In this document: positions 55,392 through 64,000 of the stretch, piece by piece
Position numbering within the stretch: position 1 is the first letter of the stretch
Layout of the letters: each line of letters opens with the position of its first letter
Origin: Rhizobium aethiopicum
GTDB taxonomy: Bacteria > Pseudomonadota > Alphaproteobacteria > Rhizobiales > Rhizobiaceae
Length of the DNA: 64,000 nt
Assembly: GCF_900094625.1 (NCBI RefSeq)
Contig: NZ_FMAJ01000006.1
Location: 310,001 to 374,000, forward strand
Reading direction: 5' to 3'
The notes under the pieces: model-generated
Told to the model about the DNA's origin: nothing
The model's input: the letters and a program-made list of their open reading frames with translations, nothing else
The model's database searches: none
Position numbers and translations under genes: made by a program

Positions 55392-56255
55392 TTGGATATT
55401 TTTTCGACATTGCAGGAAGACAAAGGCCGGCTCTCCCCCTCCGAAAGCCGCATCGCGGAGATCATCGTCAACGACTTCGAGTTTGCCGTGAACGCCTCGA
55501 TCATCGAACTCGCGGAACGGGCCGAGGTATCGCCGCCGACCGTCACGCGCTTTTGCCGGCGGCTCGGCTGCGAAAGCTTTTCCGATTTCAAGGTCCAGCT
55601 TGCCCGGACGGCCCATATCGGCGTGCGCTATCTGAAGCCGGAATCGAAAAGCACCGATCCGGCCGATGTCGCCCAGGACATCATCACCAAGGCACAGAAC
55701 GCACTCTTCCTGCTGCACCGCTCACTCGACCTTGCCGCGATTGAAGCCGCCGTCTCGCATATCGCCAAGGCCGATATGATCTATGCCTTCGGTTCCGGCG
55801 GCAATTCGTCGATGATCGCCGATGAGCTGCAGAACCGCCTCTTCCGTCTCGGGCTACGCATCACCGCAAGTTCCGACCACAGCATGCAGCTGATGATGGC
55901 GGCGGCCGCCAAACCGGGCGACGTGCTGATCGGCTCGTCCTTCTCCGGGCGCAATATGGAGCTGGTGCGGGCCTTCGACCTTGCCCGCGACACCAAGGTG
56001 AAGACGATCGCCTTGACCCAGGCGGAGAGCCCGGTCGCCAAGGCGGCCGAGATCGTCGTGCCGATCGATCTTCCCGAGGGCAACAATATCTATCGTCCGA
56101 CCTCGACGCGCATCGCCTACATCGCCATGGTCGACATCCTGGCGAGCCTGGTGGCCTACGCCGTTCAGCCGAAGGCGACGGTGACGCTGCGGCGCATCAA
56201 GCAGCAGCTTGTCCTTCACCGCGACGGCGATGACCGGCAATTGCTTGGAGACTGA
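55392..56255 (+). CDS. MurR/RpiR family transcriptional regulator
   Basis: 287 residues: N-terminal helix-turn-helix (IIELAERAEVSPPTVTRFCRRLGCESFSDFK) and C-terminal sugar isomerase (SIS) domain with YAFGSGGNSSMIA and DVLIGSSFSGRNMEL, which binds phosphosugars in relatives. The start is a TTG at 55392 after a G-rich stretch, 22 bp after RidA. The SIS domain suggests a phosphosugar or amino-sugar phosphate signal. Confidence 0.9.
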   Translation: MDIFSTLQEDKGRLSPSESRIAEIIVNDFEFAVNASIIELAERAEVSPPTVTRFCRRLGCESFSDFKVQLARTAHIGVRYLKPESKSTDPADVAQDIITKAQNALFLLHRSLDLAAIEAAVSHIAKADMIYAFGSGGNSSMIADELQNRLFRLGLRITASSDHSMQLMMAAAAKPGDVLIGSSFSGRNMELVRAFDLARDTKVKTIALTQAESPVAKAAEIVVPIDLPEGNNIYRPTSTRIAYIAMVDILASLVAYAVQPKATVTLRRIKQQLVLHRDGDDRQLLGD

Positions 56256-56280
56256 AGCATATGAACGGGAGCGACAACAA

Positions 56281-57057
56281 ATGAGCCAATCGATCGCCGT
56301 CGTGACGGGCGCTGCAGGCGACATCGGCGCGGCGATTGCCGCGCGGCTCGCCGAGGACCATGATGTCGTCCTGCTTGCTGATATCGATGCGGCTGCCGCC
56401 ACCGCGGTGGCTTCGAAGCTCGGCGCGGCGGAGCGTTTCGTTGCCGTCGGCTGCGATGTGACCAGCGAGGCGAGCATTGCCGAACTGGCAGAACGCGCTG
56501 CCGGCATCGGCGTTGTTCGAACCCTCGTCAACAATGCCGGCGCCGCCCGCGCCACCAGCCTGCACGATACGACGCCCGAAATCTGGCGGGCCGATAATGC
56601 GCTCAATCTCGAGGCGGCGTTCTTATGTTTCCGCGCCTTCGAACCGATGCTGAAGGCCTCGAAGGGTTCGGTCGTCAACATCGCCTCGGTCAACGGCATG
56701 CATGTCTTCGGCCATCCCGCCTACAGCGCCGCCAAGGCCGGCCTGCTGCATCTCACCCGATTGGTCGCCGTGGAATACGGCAAGTTCGGCATCCGCTCCA
56801 ACGCCGTCGCCCCCGGCACCGTGAAGACACAGGCCTGGGAGGCGCGCGCGAGCGCCAATCCCAACGTGTTCGAAGAAGCGCGCCGCTGGTATCCGCTACA
56901 GCGCGTCGTCGATCCAAAGGACGTCGCCAATGCCGTGGCCTTCCTTGCCGGCCCGCTGGCCGCGGCCATCACAGGCGTCTGCCTGCCGGTCGACTGCGGC
57001 CTCACGGCCGGCCAGGCCGAGCTTGCGCGGACCTTCTCGCAATCGGAACATTACTGA
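56281..57057 (+). CDS. short-chain dehydrogenase/reductase
   Basis: 258-residue classical SDR. The NAD(P)-binding TGAAGDIGAAIA (residues 9-20), NNAG at about 88, and the catalytic S(NGMHVFGHPA)Y-SAA-K are all present. The acidic residue after strand 2 (LLADIDA) favours NAD. GGGAG precedes the ATG at 56281, 25 bp after the regulator. Likely a sugar or polyol dehydrogenase. Confidence 0.92.
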   Translation: MSQSIAVVTGAAGDIGAAIAARLAEDHDVVLLADIDAAAATAVASKLGAAERFVAVGCDVTSEASIAELAERAAGIGVVRTLVNNAGAARATSLHDTTPEIWRADNALNLEAAFLCFRAFEPMLKASKGSVVNIASVNGMHVFGHPAYSAAKAGLLHLTRLVAVEYGKFGIRSNAVAPGTVKTQAWEARASANPNVFEEARRWYPLQRVVDPKDVANAVAFLAGPLAAAITGVCLPVDCGLTAGQAELARTFSQSEHY

Positions 57058-57120
57058 AAACCTCCGCAGGATTTGCCCGCCGGCCGCTCTTGCCTCTTTC
57101 CCTTACGATTGATCGACCGC

Positions 57121-58344
57121 ATGAGCCGCCTCTTTCCCGACGTCTTCCGTCACCCGGCGATCCGCGCCAGCATGATCGCCATTTTCACTTTCGGAATGGC
57201 TGGAGCGATGACGGCGCCCTATCGTTCGGTCGTCGGCATTCGCGAACTGGGGCTGAGCGACGGTCTCTATTCCGTCCTCACTTTTGCATCGGCGGCGGTG
57301 AATGTCGTCGTCAGTGTCCTGCTCGGCAATCTCGCCGATCGGCTCGGCGAATACCGTTCGGCGATGATCGGCGCCTGCATCTTCGGCATCGTCGGTTACG
57401 GCATTGTCTACGCCTTTCCCACAGCGGCAATCTTCATCATCAGCGGATTGCTGCCGCTGCCGATCTACGGGGCGCTGAATTCGCTGCTGTTCGCCAATGC
57501 GCGTGCGGCGATGCAGGGCATGAACCGAAGCGACATGGTGACGGCCAATTCAGGCGTGCGCGCCATGATCTCGCTCTCCTGGGTGCTGATCCCCGGTATA
57601 ACAGGCCTTGTGCTCTCGGGTGCATCGAGCATGCTGCCGGCCTATCTCTTCGCCGCCATCTCGTGCCTGATATGCCAGGGCATCATCGTCTTCGCTCTTC
57701 CGAAACGGGCGGGAACGGAGATGGCAGCGACCCATCATCTCACCTACCTCGGCGCGCTTCGCCAGGTGGTTTCGCCGCGGATTTCGGCGCATGTCCTCGG
57801 GGTGGCGCTCATCACCAGCACCTTGCATCTCAACGACGCCCTTCTGCCGCTGATCGCCACCGGCGCGGCGCATGGCGCGCTCAGCGATGTCGGCATTCTC
57901 GTCGGGATCGTCGCATTGCTGGAGGTCGTCTTCATCATCGTCTGGTCGCGGATTGCCCGCAAGACCGGCCAGATGCCGGCGCTTGCCGCCGGCACCATCG
58001 TCTATGCCGTGTTCCTCGGCCTTCTCGGCCTTGCCTCCGAGCCCTGGCACCTCTATGCGCTGACCTTGCTCGCCGGCATCGGCGCGGCGGCGATCATCAG
58101 CATTCCGATCACCTATCTGCAGGATCTGATCGCCGATCGACCGGGGCTCGGCAGCGCGCTGATCTCCGTCAACATCTTTGCCAGCGCCGGGATCGGCGCA
58201 TTGGTCTTTGCCGCCGGCACGGCAATGGCCGGCTATTCCGGCACTGCCGTCCTCAGCGCCTTCACCGGCCTATCGGGGATTACGATCCTCGGCCTGCTAC
58301 AGCGACGAAATGCCGTTGCGCCTGTCGACGCCGAGGTTCGATAA
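57121..58344 (+). CDS. major facilitator superfamily transporter
   Basis: 407 residues with about 12 helices. The loop between helices 2 and 3, GNLADRLGEYRSAM, is the MFS motif A. It is reminiscent of the sugar efflux (SetA) group. It starts at the ATG at 57121, 63 bp after the SDR. It could import or export the compound handled by the SDR and M81/PLP enzymes. Confidence 0.88.
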   Translation: MSRLFPDVFRHPAIRASMIAIFTFGMAGAMTAPYRSVVGIRELGLSDGLYSVLTFASAAVNVVVSVLLGNLADRLGEYRSAMIGACIFGIVGYGIVYAFPTAAIFIISGLLPLPIYGALNSLLFANARAAMQGMNRSDMVTANSGVRAMISLSWVLIPGITGLVLSGASSMLPAYLFAAISCLICQGIIVFALPKRAGTEMAATHHLTYLGALRQVVSPRISAHVLGVALITSTLHLNDALLPLIATGAAHGALSDVGILVGIVALLEVVFIIVWSRIARKTGQMPALAAGTIVYAVFLGLLGLASEPWHLYALTLLAGIGAAAIISIPITYLQDLIADRPGLGSALISVNIFASAGIGALVFAAGTAMAGYSGTAVLSAFTGLSGITILGLLQRRNAVAPVDAEVR

Positions 58345-58417
58345 AGGCCAAAGAATCTGGCTTTCATCGGCGTCCGTCTTGTGACAAGGGTGATGCTTCA
58401 CTTCCCTTGAAGGCGAC

Positions 58418-59620
58418 ATGAAGGCGATCTCCGGCACGAATCTCGAGCAGGCCAAGTCTCACAACCGGCGCGTGGTGATCGAGGCTATCCGCACCCACGG
58501 TTCGCTGTCGCGGGCTGCGATCGCCCGGATGACGGCGCTGACGCCGCAGACCGTCTCGAATATCGTCGAGGAGCTGGAGCGGTCGCACCTTCTCGTTGCG
58601 GCCGAGGCGCAGAAGCTGGCGCGAGGCCAGCCGATCATTCCCTACAGCATAAATCCGCACGGCGCCTATTCGATCGGCCTGGAGCTTGGCCGCCGGCGCG
58701 CCAGCGGTGTGCTGACGGATCTCGCAGGCGCCGTCTGCGCTCGCGTCGAGCACCAGGTCGAACACGCGGATCCGCAAAGGGCGATGCCGGCTCTCCAAGC
58801 CATCGTCGAGGAACTCCAGCGGGCCTTCGCATTCGATCGAAACAGGCTGCTCGGCGTCGGCATCGCCCTGCCCGGCCGCTACGCCGATGGTGGCACCACG
58901 TCCCTTAGCCCGCACAGCCTGCCGGGCTGGCAGGATTTCCCGGTCGGGCATGCACTGGAACAACGGGTCGGAGTGCCGGTCCTGGTCGAGAACGACGCGA
59001 CGGCGGCCGCGATCGGCGAGCGGCTTCACGGTGTCGCCCGCGGTCTGGCCAGCTTCGTCTATCTGTTTCTGGCCGGCGGCGGCGGCATCGGCGCCGGGAT
59101 GTTTCTCGACGGCCACCTCTACAAGGGCAGCCGCAACAATGCCGGCGAGATCGGCCATATCATCGTCGAGCCGCATGGCAGGCTCTGCAGCTGCGGCAAG
59201 CGCGGCTGCCTGGATCGCTACATCTCGCCCTCGGTCGCTTACCAATTCATGGGTATCGTCAAGCCGGAGGAGCTTTCGCCCGACGATCTCGACGCCTTGA
59301 TCGCCAGGGGCGGCGACGGTCTGGATGCCTGGCTCGATCAGGCCGTCCAGCCGCTGCGGCAGACAGTCGACTTTCTCGAGCTCGCCTTCGATCCGCAGAC
59401 CATCGTGCTCGGCGGCAGCATCCCGACGTCACTGATGCGCCGGGTGGCCGAACGGCTGGAACCGCTGCACGATCCGCTCGATCCCGGCCGGAAGCGGACG
59501 CTGCCCCGGATCATGATCGGCATGACCGGAAAGGATACGGCGATCCTCGGCGCAGCCGCCCTGCCGATCTTTTCGGAAACCAATCCGCGCTTCGATGTCC
59601 TGCAAAAGCCGGTCGGCTGA
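58418..59620 (+). CDS. ROK family transcriptional regulator
   Basis: 400 residues: N-terminal winged helix (HGSLSRAAIARMTALTPQTVSNIVEELE) and ROK kinase-like domain. The zinc motif CSCGKRGC is at 257-264 and the DNA-proximal ATP-like loops (VENDATAAAIGE, AGGGGIGAGMFLDGHLYKG) are intact. It resembles NagC/XylR repressors, which sense sugars or sugar phosphates. GAAGG precedes the ATG. It closes the plus-strand run begun by RidA. Confidence 0.92.
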   Translation: MKAISGTNLEQAKSHNRRVVIEAIRTHGSLSRAAIARMTALTPQTVSNIVEELERSHLLVAAEAQKLARGQPIIPYSINPHGAYSIGLELGRRRASGVLTDLAGAVCARVEHQVEHADPQRAMPALQAIVEELQRAFAFDRNRLLGVGIALPGRYADGGTTSLSPHSLPGWQDFPVGHALEQRVGVPVLVENDATAAAIGERLHGVARGLASFVYLFLAGGGGIGAGMFLDGHLYKGSRNNAGEIGHIIVEPHGRLCSCGKRGCLDRYISPSVAYQFMGIVKPEELSPDDLDALIARGGDGLDAWLDQAVQPLRQTVDFLELAFDPQTIVLGGSIPTSLMRRVAERLEPLHDPLDPGRKRTLPRIMIGMTGKDTAILGAAALPIFSETNPRFDVLQKPVG

Positions 59621-59624
59621 CACC

Positions 59625-60539
59625 TCACCCGCCTGCCGGCAGCCGCGCATCTGCTTGAATTGGGCGCCGGGCTGGAGGTCGCGCAAAGATGACGACGTTG
59701 CCAAGTAGCGTCAGCCCTAGGCCGATCAGGCCGAGACCGCTCCAGTGGTAGCCCTCGAAGACTGTCGACAATGACAGGGCGACGATCGGGAAGAGGACGG
59801 TGGCATAGGCAGCGCGCGAGGAGCCGATACGGGAGACCAGCATGAGATAGGTGGTGAAGCCGATCACCGATCCGATTGCCGCGAGATAAAGCAGGGCGGT
59901 GAGATAGGTGATGTCAGGTGGCGCCACGATCGGCGTTTGCGTCACGGCTATCAGCAAGAGGAGGACGATCGCGCCATAGGTCATGCCCCATGCATTGGCG
60001 GTGAGCGGCGAGATTCCGGCCGCGCTGTTTCGACGCGACGCCATATTGCCGAGCGAGAAAAACAGCGTGCCGAGCGCTGCGAGCCCGATCCCTTTCAACG
60101 TGCCCATATTGAAATCGACGACAACCTCCTCTCCGAAAAGCAGGAGAAGGCCGGTCGCTCCGAGTGCCGCGGCCAGGAGCGTTCGGCCTGTAATACGGTC
60201 GCCGAAGAACAGGCGCGCATTGACGGCATTGTAGATCGTCGCCAGCGAGAAGATGACCGAGATCAGCCCGGACGGGATGTAGCCGGCCGCAGTATAGAAA
60301 CAGATGAAATTGAGGCTGAACAGGCAGAGCGCTTGCGCAAGGATGAAAGGTTGATCGCGCAAGGCAGGGAGCTTGAGCCGCCACATGACAGCGAGGACGG
60401 CGACGAAGATCATGGCGGCTAGCGCAAATCGGTAAAAGACCGAGACCAGGACCGGCACGGGACCGACCTGCATCGCGATGGCGATCCAGGTCGTGCCCCA
60501 TATGAGCACGGTCGAGATGAAGAGAGCGGCATTTGCCAT
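59625..60539 (-). CDS. EamA/DMT family transporter
   Basis: 304-residue membrane protein with ten helices in two EamA repeats (the first starts LFISTVLIWGTTWIAIAMQVGP, the second after GTLKGIGLAALGTLFFSLGN). Members export or import metabolites and amino acids. GAGGA precedes the ATG at 60539. It is divergent from the AraC gene and convergent with the ROK gene with only four bases between. Confidence 0.9.
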   Translation of the reverse strand: MANAALFISTVLIWGTTWIAIAMQVGPVPVLVSVFYRFALAAMIFVAVLAVMWRLKLPALRDQPFILAQALCLFSLNFICFYTAAGYIPSGLISVIFSLATIYNAVNARLFFGDRITGRTLLAAALGATGLLLLFGEEVVVDFNMGTLKGIGLAALGTLFFSLGNMASRRNSAAGISPLTANAWGMTYGAIVLLLLIAVTQTPIVAPPDITYLTALLYLAAIGSVIGFTTYLMLVSRIGSSRAAYATVLFPIVALSLSTVFEGYHWSGLGLIGLGLTLLGNVVIFARPPARRPIQADARLPAGG

Positions 60540-60692
60540 GGAGTGATCCTCGTTTTCTCCACGAATATGCCAACCGTCAGCCGCTTTCTTGCAGATTCTT
60601 GCTACGAAATTTTTCGCCGCGGACTTCCCGCTCGCCACCTGGGCCGTCCACCGGTATTGTTCGCAGGAGATTGCACGTGTGGGGAAGAATTG

Positions 60693-61556
60693 GTGAAAGA
60701 TAGCCGCCTCTCGGTTTTCAGGTTTTTGTCCGCATCTCCCTCTGCGCGCATGTCGCAGTCGATTGACCTCGGGTTCGGGCGATCAGCGGCCCTCTGGAGC
60801 AATGGCAACGACAGGATGAGCTATGAGCGGCCGGACGGGCATACGTTCAGCCTTTATCTCAACGGCGGCGCCGGAACGCGCCGTCTGGATGGCAGCCCCG
60901 CCGCGAGAGGCCGGCCCGGCGCCCTGTGCGTCATGCCACAGGGGCACTCGTCCGAATGGGAAATCACCGATCCCTTCGAATTCGTCCATCTCTATGTTCC
61001 GGACGATCAGATGCGCCGGATGTTCGCCGAGACGTTCGACCGCGATTCCAGGCTCATGGTTCTTTCCGAAGCGACCTTCGCCGATGCACCCGCCTTGGCG
61101 CGCATTCTTCGGCAGCTGACGGAAGCGATGTTGGCGGGTGATCATCTGCTGGCTGAAGAAGCGATGACGCAGGCGATCAACGATTTCTTCGTTGATCCGC
61201 GTTACGGAGGCATGCGTCCCTGCCCGATCAGCGGCGGGCTCGCTCCCCATGTGCGGCGGCGGATCCTCGAGCATATCGAGGCCCATCTCGGCGAGGCAAT
61301 CCGCTTGCAGGATCTGGCGGCGACCGGGCAGCTCAGCGCCTTTCACTTTCAGCGAATGTTCCGGGCAAGCTACGGTGTGTCCCCGCATGGCTGGGTAGCC
61401 CACCGGCGTGTCGAGCGCGCCAAATCGATGTTGCGCGGGCCGGACCCGATCGCGCAGATCGCTTCGGCCTGCGGCTTCAGCAGCCAGAGCCACATGACAC
61501 GGGCGTTCAAGTCCGGCACAGGTGTCACACCCTCCGCCTACCGGCAGCGACGGTGA
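60693..61556 (+). CDS. AraC family transcriptional regulator
   Basis: About 287 residues from the GTG at 60693 (GGGGAAGA upstream); the exact start is uncertain. The C-terminal AraC domain shows LQDLAATGQLSAFHFQRMFRASYG and PIAQIASACGFSSQSHMTRAFKSGTGVTPSAYR. The N-terminal half is a cupin-like ligand domain (RPGALCVMPQGHSSEWEI). It is divergent from the EamA transporter, a common regulator-transporter pairing. Confidence 0.88.
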   Translation: MKDSRLSVFRFLSASPSARMSQSIDLGFGRSAALWSNGNDRMSYERPDGHTFSLYLNGGAGTRRLDGSPAARGRPGALCVMPQGHSSEWEITDPFEFVHLYVPDDQMRRMFAETFDRDSRLMVLSEATFADAPALARILRQLTEAMLAGDHLLAEEAMTQAINDFFVDPRYGGMRPCPISGGLAPHVRRRILEHIEAHLGEAIRLQDLAATGQLSAFHFQRMFRASYGVSPHGWVAHRRVERAKSMLRGPDPIAQIASACGFSSQSHMTRAFKSGTGVTPSAYRQRR

Positions 61557-61568
61557 CGCGCCTTCACC

Positions 61569-62570
61569 TCACTTCACCGCGATGACGACCTTGCCTTTCG
61601 CGCGTCCTGTTTCCACATAGTCCAGCGCCTCGTTGGTCTTGTCGAATTGGAAGGTCCGGTCGATGACGGGGCGGATGGCGCCCGCCTCGATCAGCGCGGT
61701 GATCTTGGCGAGCTGCGCGCCGTTCGCCTTCATGAAAAGGAAGGAGTAGCCGATCCCCCGGCGTTTCGATTTCCGCCGGATACCGAAGCTCAAGAAGCGC
61801 ATCACCTGCTGCAGCAGCCAGCCGAAGCCATTTTCCCTAGCGAAATCGGGATCGGGCGGACCCGATATCGAGATCAGCTTGCCGCCGGGCTTGAGGACGG
61901 CGAGCGATTTCTCCAGCGTCTCCTTGCCGAGGCTGTTCAGCACGACGTCATAGCCCTTCAGCAGCTTTTCGAAGTCGTCCTTCTTGTAATCGACCACCAC
62001 GTCGGCGCCGAGGCTTTTCACCAGAGCGACGTTTGCCGTACTCGCCGTCGTCGCCACATGGGCGCCGAAATGTTTGGCAAGCTGGACCGCGATGGTGCCG
62101 ACGCCGCCGGAGCCCGCATGGATCAGCACCCGCTGCCCCTTCTGCAGGTTGGCGCGCTCGACCAGCGCCTGCCATGCGGTCAGTGCCACAAGCGGAATGG
62201 ATGCGGCCTCTTCCATGCTGAGATTGGCGGGCTTCAGCGCGATATCGGCCGAGTCAATGGCGATATACTCGGCAAACGTGCCGATGCGATCCTTGCCGGG
62301 CCGTGCATAGATCTCATCGCCGGGTTTGAACTGCCGGACATTGGCGCCCACCCGCACCACGACGCCGGCGACATCATTGCCGAGCACCAACGGAAGCCGG
62401 TAAGGCAGGATCAGTTTGAACTCCCCGTCCCGAATCTTGGCATCCAGCGGGTTGACGCTGGCGGCATGGATCTCGACCATGACGTCATTGTCACGCAGCT
62501 GCGGTTCAGGGCTCTGGCCGAGCCTGAGGGCACCGCCTTTCTTGTAGCGATCGGTCAGGAATGCCTTCAT
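61569..62570 (-). CDS. zinc-independent NAD(P)H:quinone oxidoreductase-like MDR protein
   Basis: 333-residue medium-chain dehydrogenase/reductase of the quinone oxidoreductase group. The cofactor loop is IHAGSGGVGTIAVQLAKHFGAHV; the zinc-binding residues of alcohol dehydrogenases are absent. ASVNPLDAKIRDG near residue 38 and DEIYARPGKDRIGTFAEYI are typical. The start at 62570 has only a weak ribosome site. It faces the HxlR regulator across a 188-bp region, the usual arrangement for electrophile-responsive oxidoreductases. Confidence 0.9.
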   Translation of the reverse strand: MKAFLTDRYKKGGALRLGQSPEPQLRDNDVMVEIHAASVNPLDAKIRDGEFKLILPYRLPLVLGNDVAGVVVRVGANVRQFKPGDEIYARPGKDRIGTFAEYIAIDSADIALKPANLSMEEAASIPLVALTAWQALVERANLQKGQRVLIHAGSGGVGTIAVQLAKHFGAHVATTASTANVALVKSLGADVVVDYKKDDFEKLLKGYDVVLNSLGKETLEKSLAVLKPGGKLISISGPPDPDFARENGFGWLLQQVMRFLSFGIRRKSKRRGIGYSFLFMKANGAQLAKITALIEAGAIRPVIDRTFQFDKTNEALDYVETGRAKGKVVIAVK

Positions 62571-62717
62571 GGGACGAACTTTCGTTGCTGTGATGGAGCC
62601 GGCGGCGCGGCAATGTAGGTTCAACCGGAATGCCGATTGAAACCAGGCAATGCCGCGTCCTCTCCTGCTCATCGACGCGCCTTGTTTTGTCGTGGAACAT
62701 CCATGCACGATCTGTTA

Positions 62718-62732
62718 CTATCAAATCGATAG
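62718..62732. promoter_or_regulatory. candidate HxlR operator
   Basis: CTATC-AAATC-GATAG forms a short inverted repeat 26 bp before the HxlR start and between the divergent promoters. HxlR regulators bind similar ACTATC/GATAGT palindromes next to their own genes. Confidence 0.5.
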
Positions 62733-62758
62733 CAAGTCACTACTAAAAAGATATCGAC

Positions 62759-63235
62759 ATGAAGAATCTTTCGGAGCAGCCATGCCTGATCGCCCGCAGC
62801 CTGGCGCTCGTCGGGGATGCGTGGAGCATGCTGATCATGCGCGACGCCCATGCGGGGCTAACCCGCTTCGATGATTTTCGAAAAAGCCTCGGCATCGCCC
62901 CGACCATGCTGACGGGGCGGCTGTCATCGTTGACCGAGGAAGGGCTGCTGCAAAAACGCCGCTATTCCGAGCGTCCGCCGCGCGACGAATATGTGCTGAC
63001 GGAAGCCGGTCGCGACTTTCTGCCGGTGCTGTTTGCGATCGGCGCCTGGGGCCGCAAGCACCGCGGCGGCGGCGCAGTCACCCGTTTCTTCGATGCCGAG
63101 ACCGGAACCGAGATCGATCCAGTCACCATCGACCGCGCGACTGGCGCTCCTGTTGGAACCCGTCCTATCCGTATTGCGGCGCCTGACTGTGAGCCGACCG
63201 GGGCGGATGACGCTGGTTCTGACAACTCCCCTTGA
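62759..63235 (+). CDS. HxlR family winged-helix regulator
   Basis: 158 residues. CLIARSLALVGDAWSMLIMRDAHAG is the HxlR signature with Cys9, the residue that senses reactive aldehydes, quinones or disulfide stress in relatives such as HypR and YodB; RFDDFRKSLGIAPTMLTGRLSSL is the recognition helix. A long tail (about residues 105-158) follows the winged helix. It probably controls the divergent quinone oxidoreductase. Confidence 0.9.
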   Translation: MKNLSEQPCLIARSLALVGDAWSMLIMRDAHAGLTRFDDFRKSLGIAPTMLTGRLSSLTEEGLLQKRRYSERPPRDEYVLTEAGRDFLPVLFAIGAWGRKHRGGGAVTRFFDAETGTEIDPVTIDRATGAPVGTRPIRIAAPDCEPTGADDAGSDNSP

Positions 63236-63320
63236 AACGATGCCGGTATCCTTACCACCACCGCGTCCAGTGATAGAAAGTATGATCCCCGATCCATAGC
63301 CGCGTCGCCCAACCCGAGCG

Positions 63321-64000
63321 CTATGACTCCTGCAGTCCATAGAGCAGCGGCATCAGCCCCGCGAGCGCCTTGAAGCGTTCCCATGATTTTGACGAGGGTT
63401 TCGTCCATCCGGTTTCGGCAAGTGCCGAAAGGCGCGGGAAGACGAGACGGTCGAAGACGGCGCGATCGGTCATCGGTTCGGACCAGATGCAGGCCTGGAT
63501 GCCGAGCAGCTGCTGTTTCTGGCTCGCTGTCCAACCGCCGACCGGATCGAAATTGTAGAGCTTTTCCGCGTCCGAATTTCCTGCCCAGCTGGCGCCGGGC
63601 TCATCCCAGTCCGTCCTCAGCGCCATGTCGAGGTAATAGACCTGACCGGGGCAGACGACCATTTGATAGCCGCGCTCGGCGAGCTCGGCCGAAACCTCGA
63701 CATTGCGCCAGCTACAGAGATAGCTTTTCGACTTGTCGATGACGTCGCCGTGCGCCGCTTCCTCCCAGCCGCCGGTAACGCAGCCCTTGCTCGCCAGGAA
63801 GCGCTGGACACGCTCCAGAAATTCCGCCTGCAGGATGGCGGCGCCCGAGCCGTGAATGTCGTCGGCGCCATGCGTATTGGTGACGACGTTCAGCCGCTTG
63901 GCATGCGCATCGGCAACCTCGCCGCCGGCGACGGAGCGCAGGCGCGCCAGCGCTTCCGGCGAGCCGGACCATGCGCCGAGCGGAACCTCGTCGGCACCGA
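63321..64000 (-). CDS. glycoside hydrolase family 20 beta-N-acetylhexosaminidase (3' part, cut by window edge)
   Basis: The C-terminal 225 or so codons of a GH20 enzyme. The frame is open from the right edge; its first residues GADEVP are the catalytic Asp-Glu pair of the GH20 HxGADE motif. Downstream are GWEEAAHGDV, YLCSWRN, VVCPGQVYYLDMAL and CIWSEPMTDRAVFDRLVFPRLSALAETGW, which build the sugar site of the barrel. No in-frame ATG/GTG/TTG occurs in 63663-64000, so the true start is outside. It removes terminal GlcNAc or GalNAc from oligosaccharides. Confidence 0.92.
   Translation of the reverse strand, partial: GADEVPLGAWSGSPEALARLRSVAGGEVADAHAKRLNVVTNTHGADDIHGSGAAILQAEFLERVQRFLASKGCVTGGWEEAAHGDVIDKSKSYLCSWRNVEVSAELAERGYQMVVCPGQVYYLDMALRTDWDEPGASWAGNSDAEKLYNFDPVGGWTASQKQQLLGIQACIWSEPMTDRAVFDRLVFPRLSALAETGWTKPSSKSWERFKALAGLMPLLYGLQES

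Overview
The window looks like chromosomal or large-replicon DNA of a fast-growing rhizobium of the Rhizobium leguminosarum / R. etli group. The reasons are a GC-rich base composition, many ABC uptake operons for peptides and sugars, an ansP-ansA-ansB asparagine operon whose ansA matches the zinc-dependent R. etli asparaginase residue for residue at its catalytic positions, and intergenic palindromic repeats of the rhizobial kind. No rRNA, tRNA, insertion sequence, CRISPR array or phage gene was seen. Both edges cut genes: a dipeptide-type permease on the left and a GH20 hexosaminidase on the right.

Layout. 1-4352 (minus strand): GNAT acetyltransferase, GH3 N-acetylhexosaminidase, family-5 binding protein and DppB/DppC permeases, which suggests uptake and trimming of amino-sugar compounds such as muropeptides or chito-oligosaccharides. 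4495-6930 (minus): thiamine salvage operon thiM-thiE-thiD behind a TPP riboswitch and ending in a perfect hairpin terminator. 7072-7656: DUF1349 protein. 7879-15963 (plus): a second peptide-type ABC transporter interleaved with RidA, a SelA-like PLP enzyme and an ureidoglycine aminohydrolase. 16060-21931 (plus): two tandem FadR-type regulators, then ansP-ansA-ansB, which import asparagine and convert it to aspartate and fumarate. 21978-23607: TauD-type dioxygenase facing an AhpD-like protein.

23742-32301 is the most distinctive part: a GH32 fructosidase, a GH91 beta-helix enzyme (inulin fructotransferase / difructose anhydride III hydrolase family) without signal peptide, a complete CUT1 sugar ABC transporter and a divergent LacI regulator with three operator-like sites exactly 22 bp apart. 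It reads as a scavenging pathway for difructose anhydride or short inulin fragments: import, intracellular opening of the dianhydride, then hydrolysis to fructose.

32302-40030 is gene-poor accessory sequence with a GYD protein, an AraC regulator, two very small proteins, a pirin, a pair of half-size DUF606 transporters, a dienelactone hydrolase and two palindromic repeat elements that supply the stop codons of neighbouring genes. 40031-45455 is a second CUT1 sugar operon with a Gfo/Idh/MocA oxidoreductase. 45499-50382 holds an ArsR/SRPBCC pair, an XRE-cupin regulator, a fasciclin-DUF378-TspO-hypothetical operon, a decayed malK fragment and a GlxA-type regulator. 50565-59620 holds a methyltransferase, a D-threonine-aldolase-like / M81 peptidase / NTF2-like operon and a divergent RidA-RpiR-SDR-MFS-ROK set. 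59625-64000 holds an EamA transporter facing an AraC regulator, a quinone-oxidoreductase-like enzyme facing an HxlR regulator, and the GH20 fragment. All statements come from reading the sequence and from family knowledge; no database search was run.
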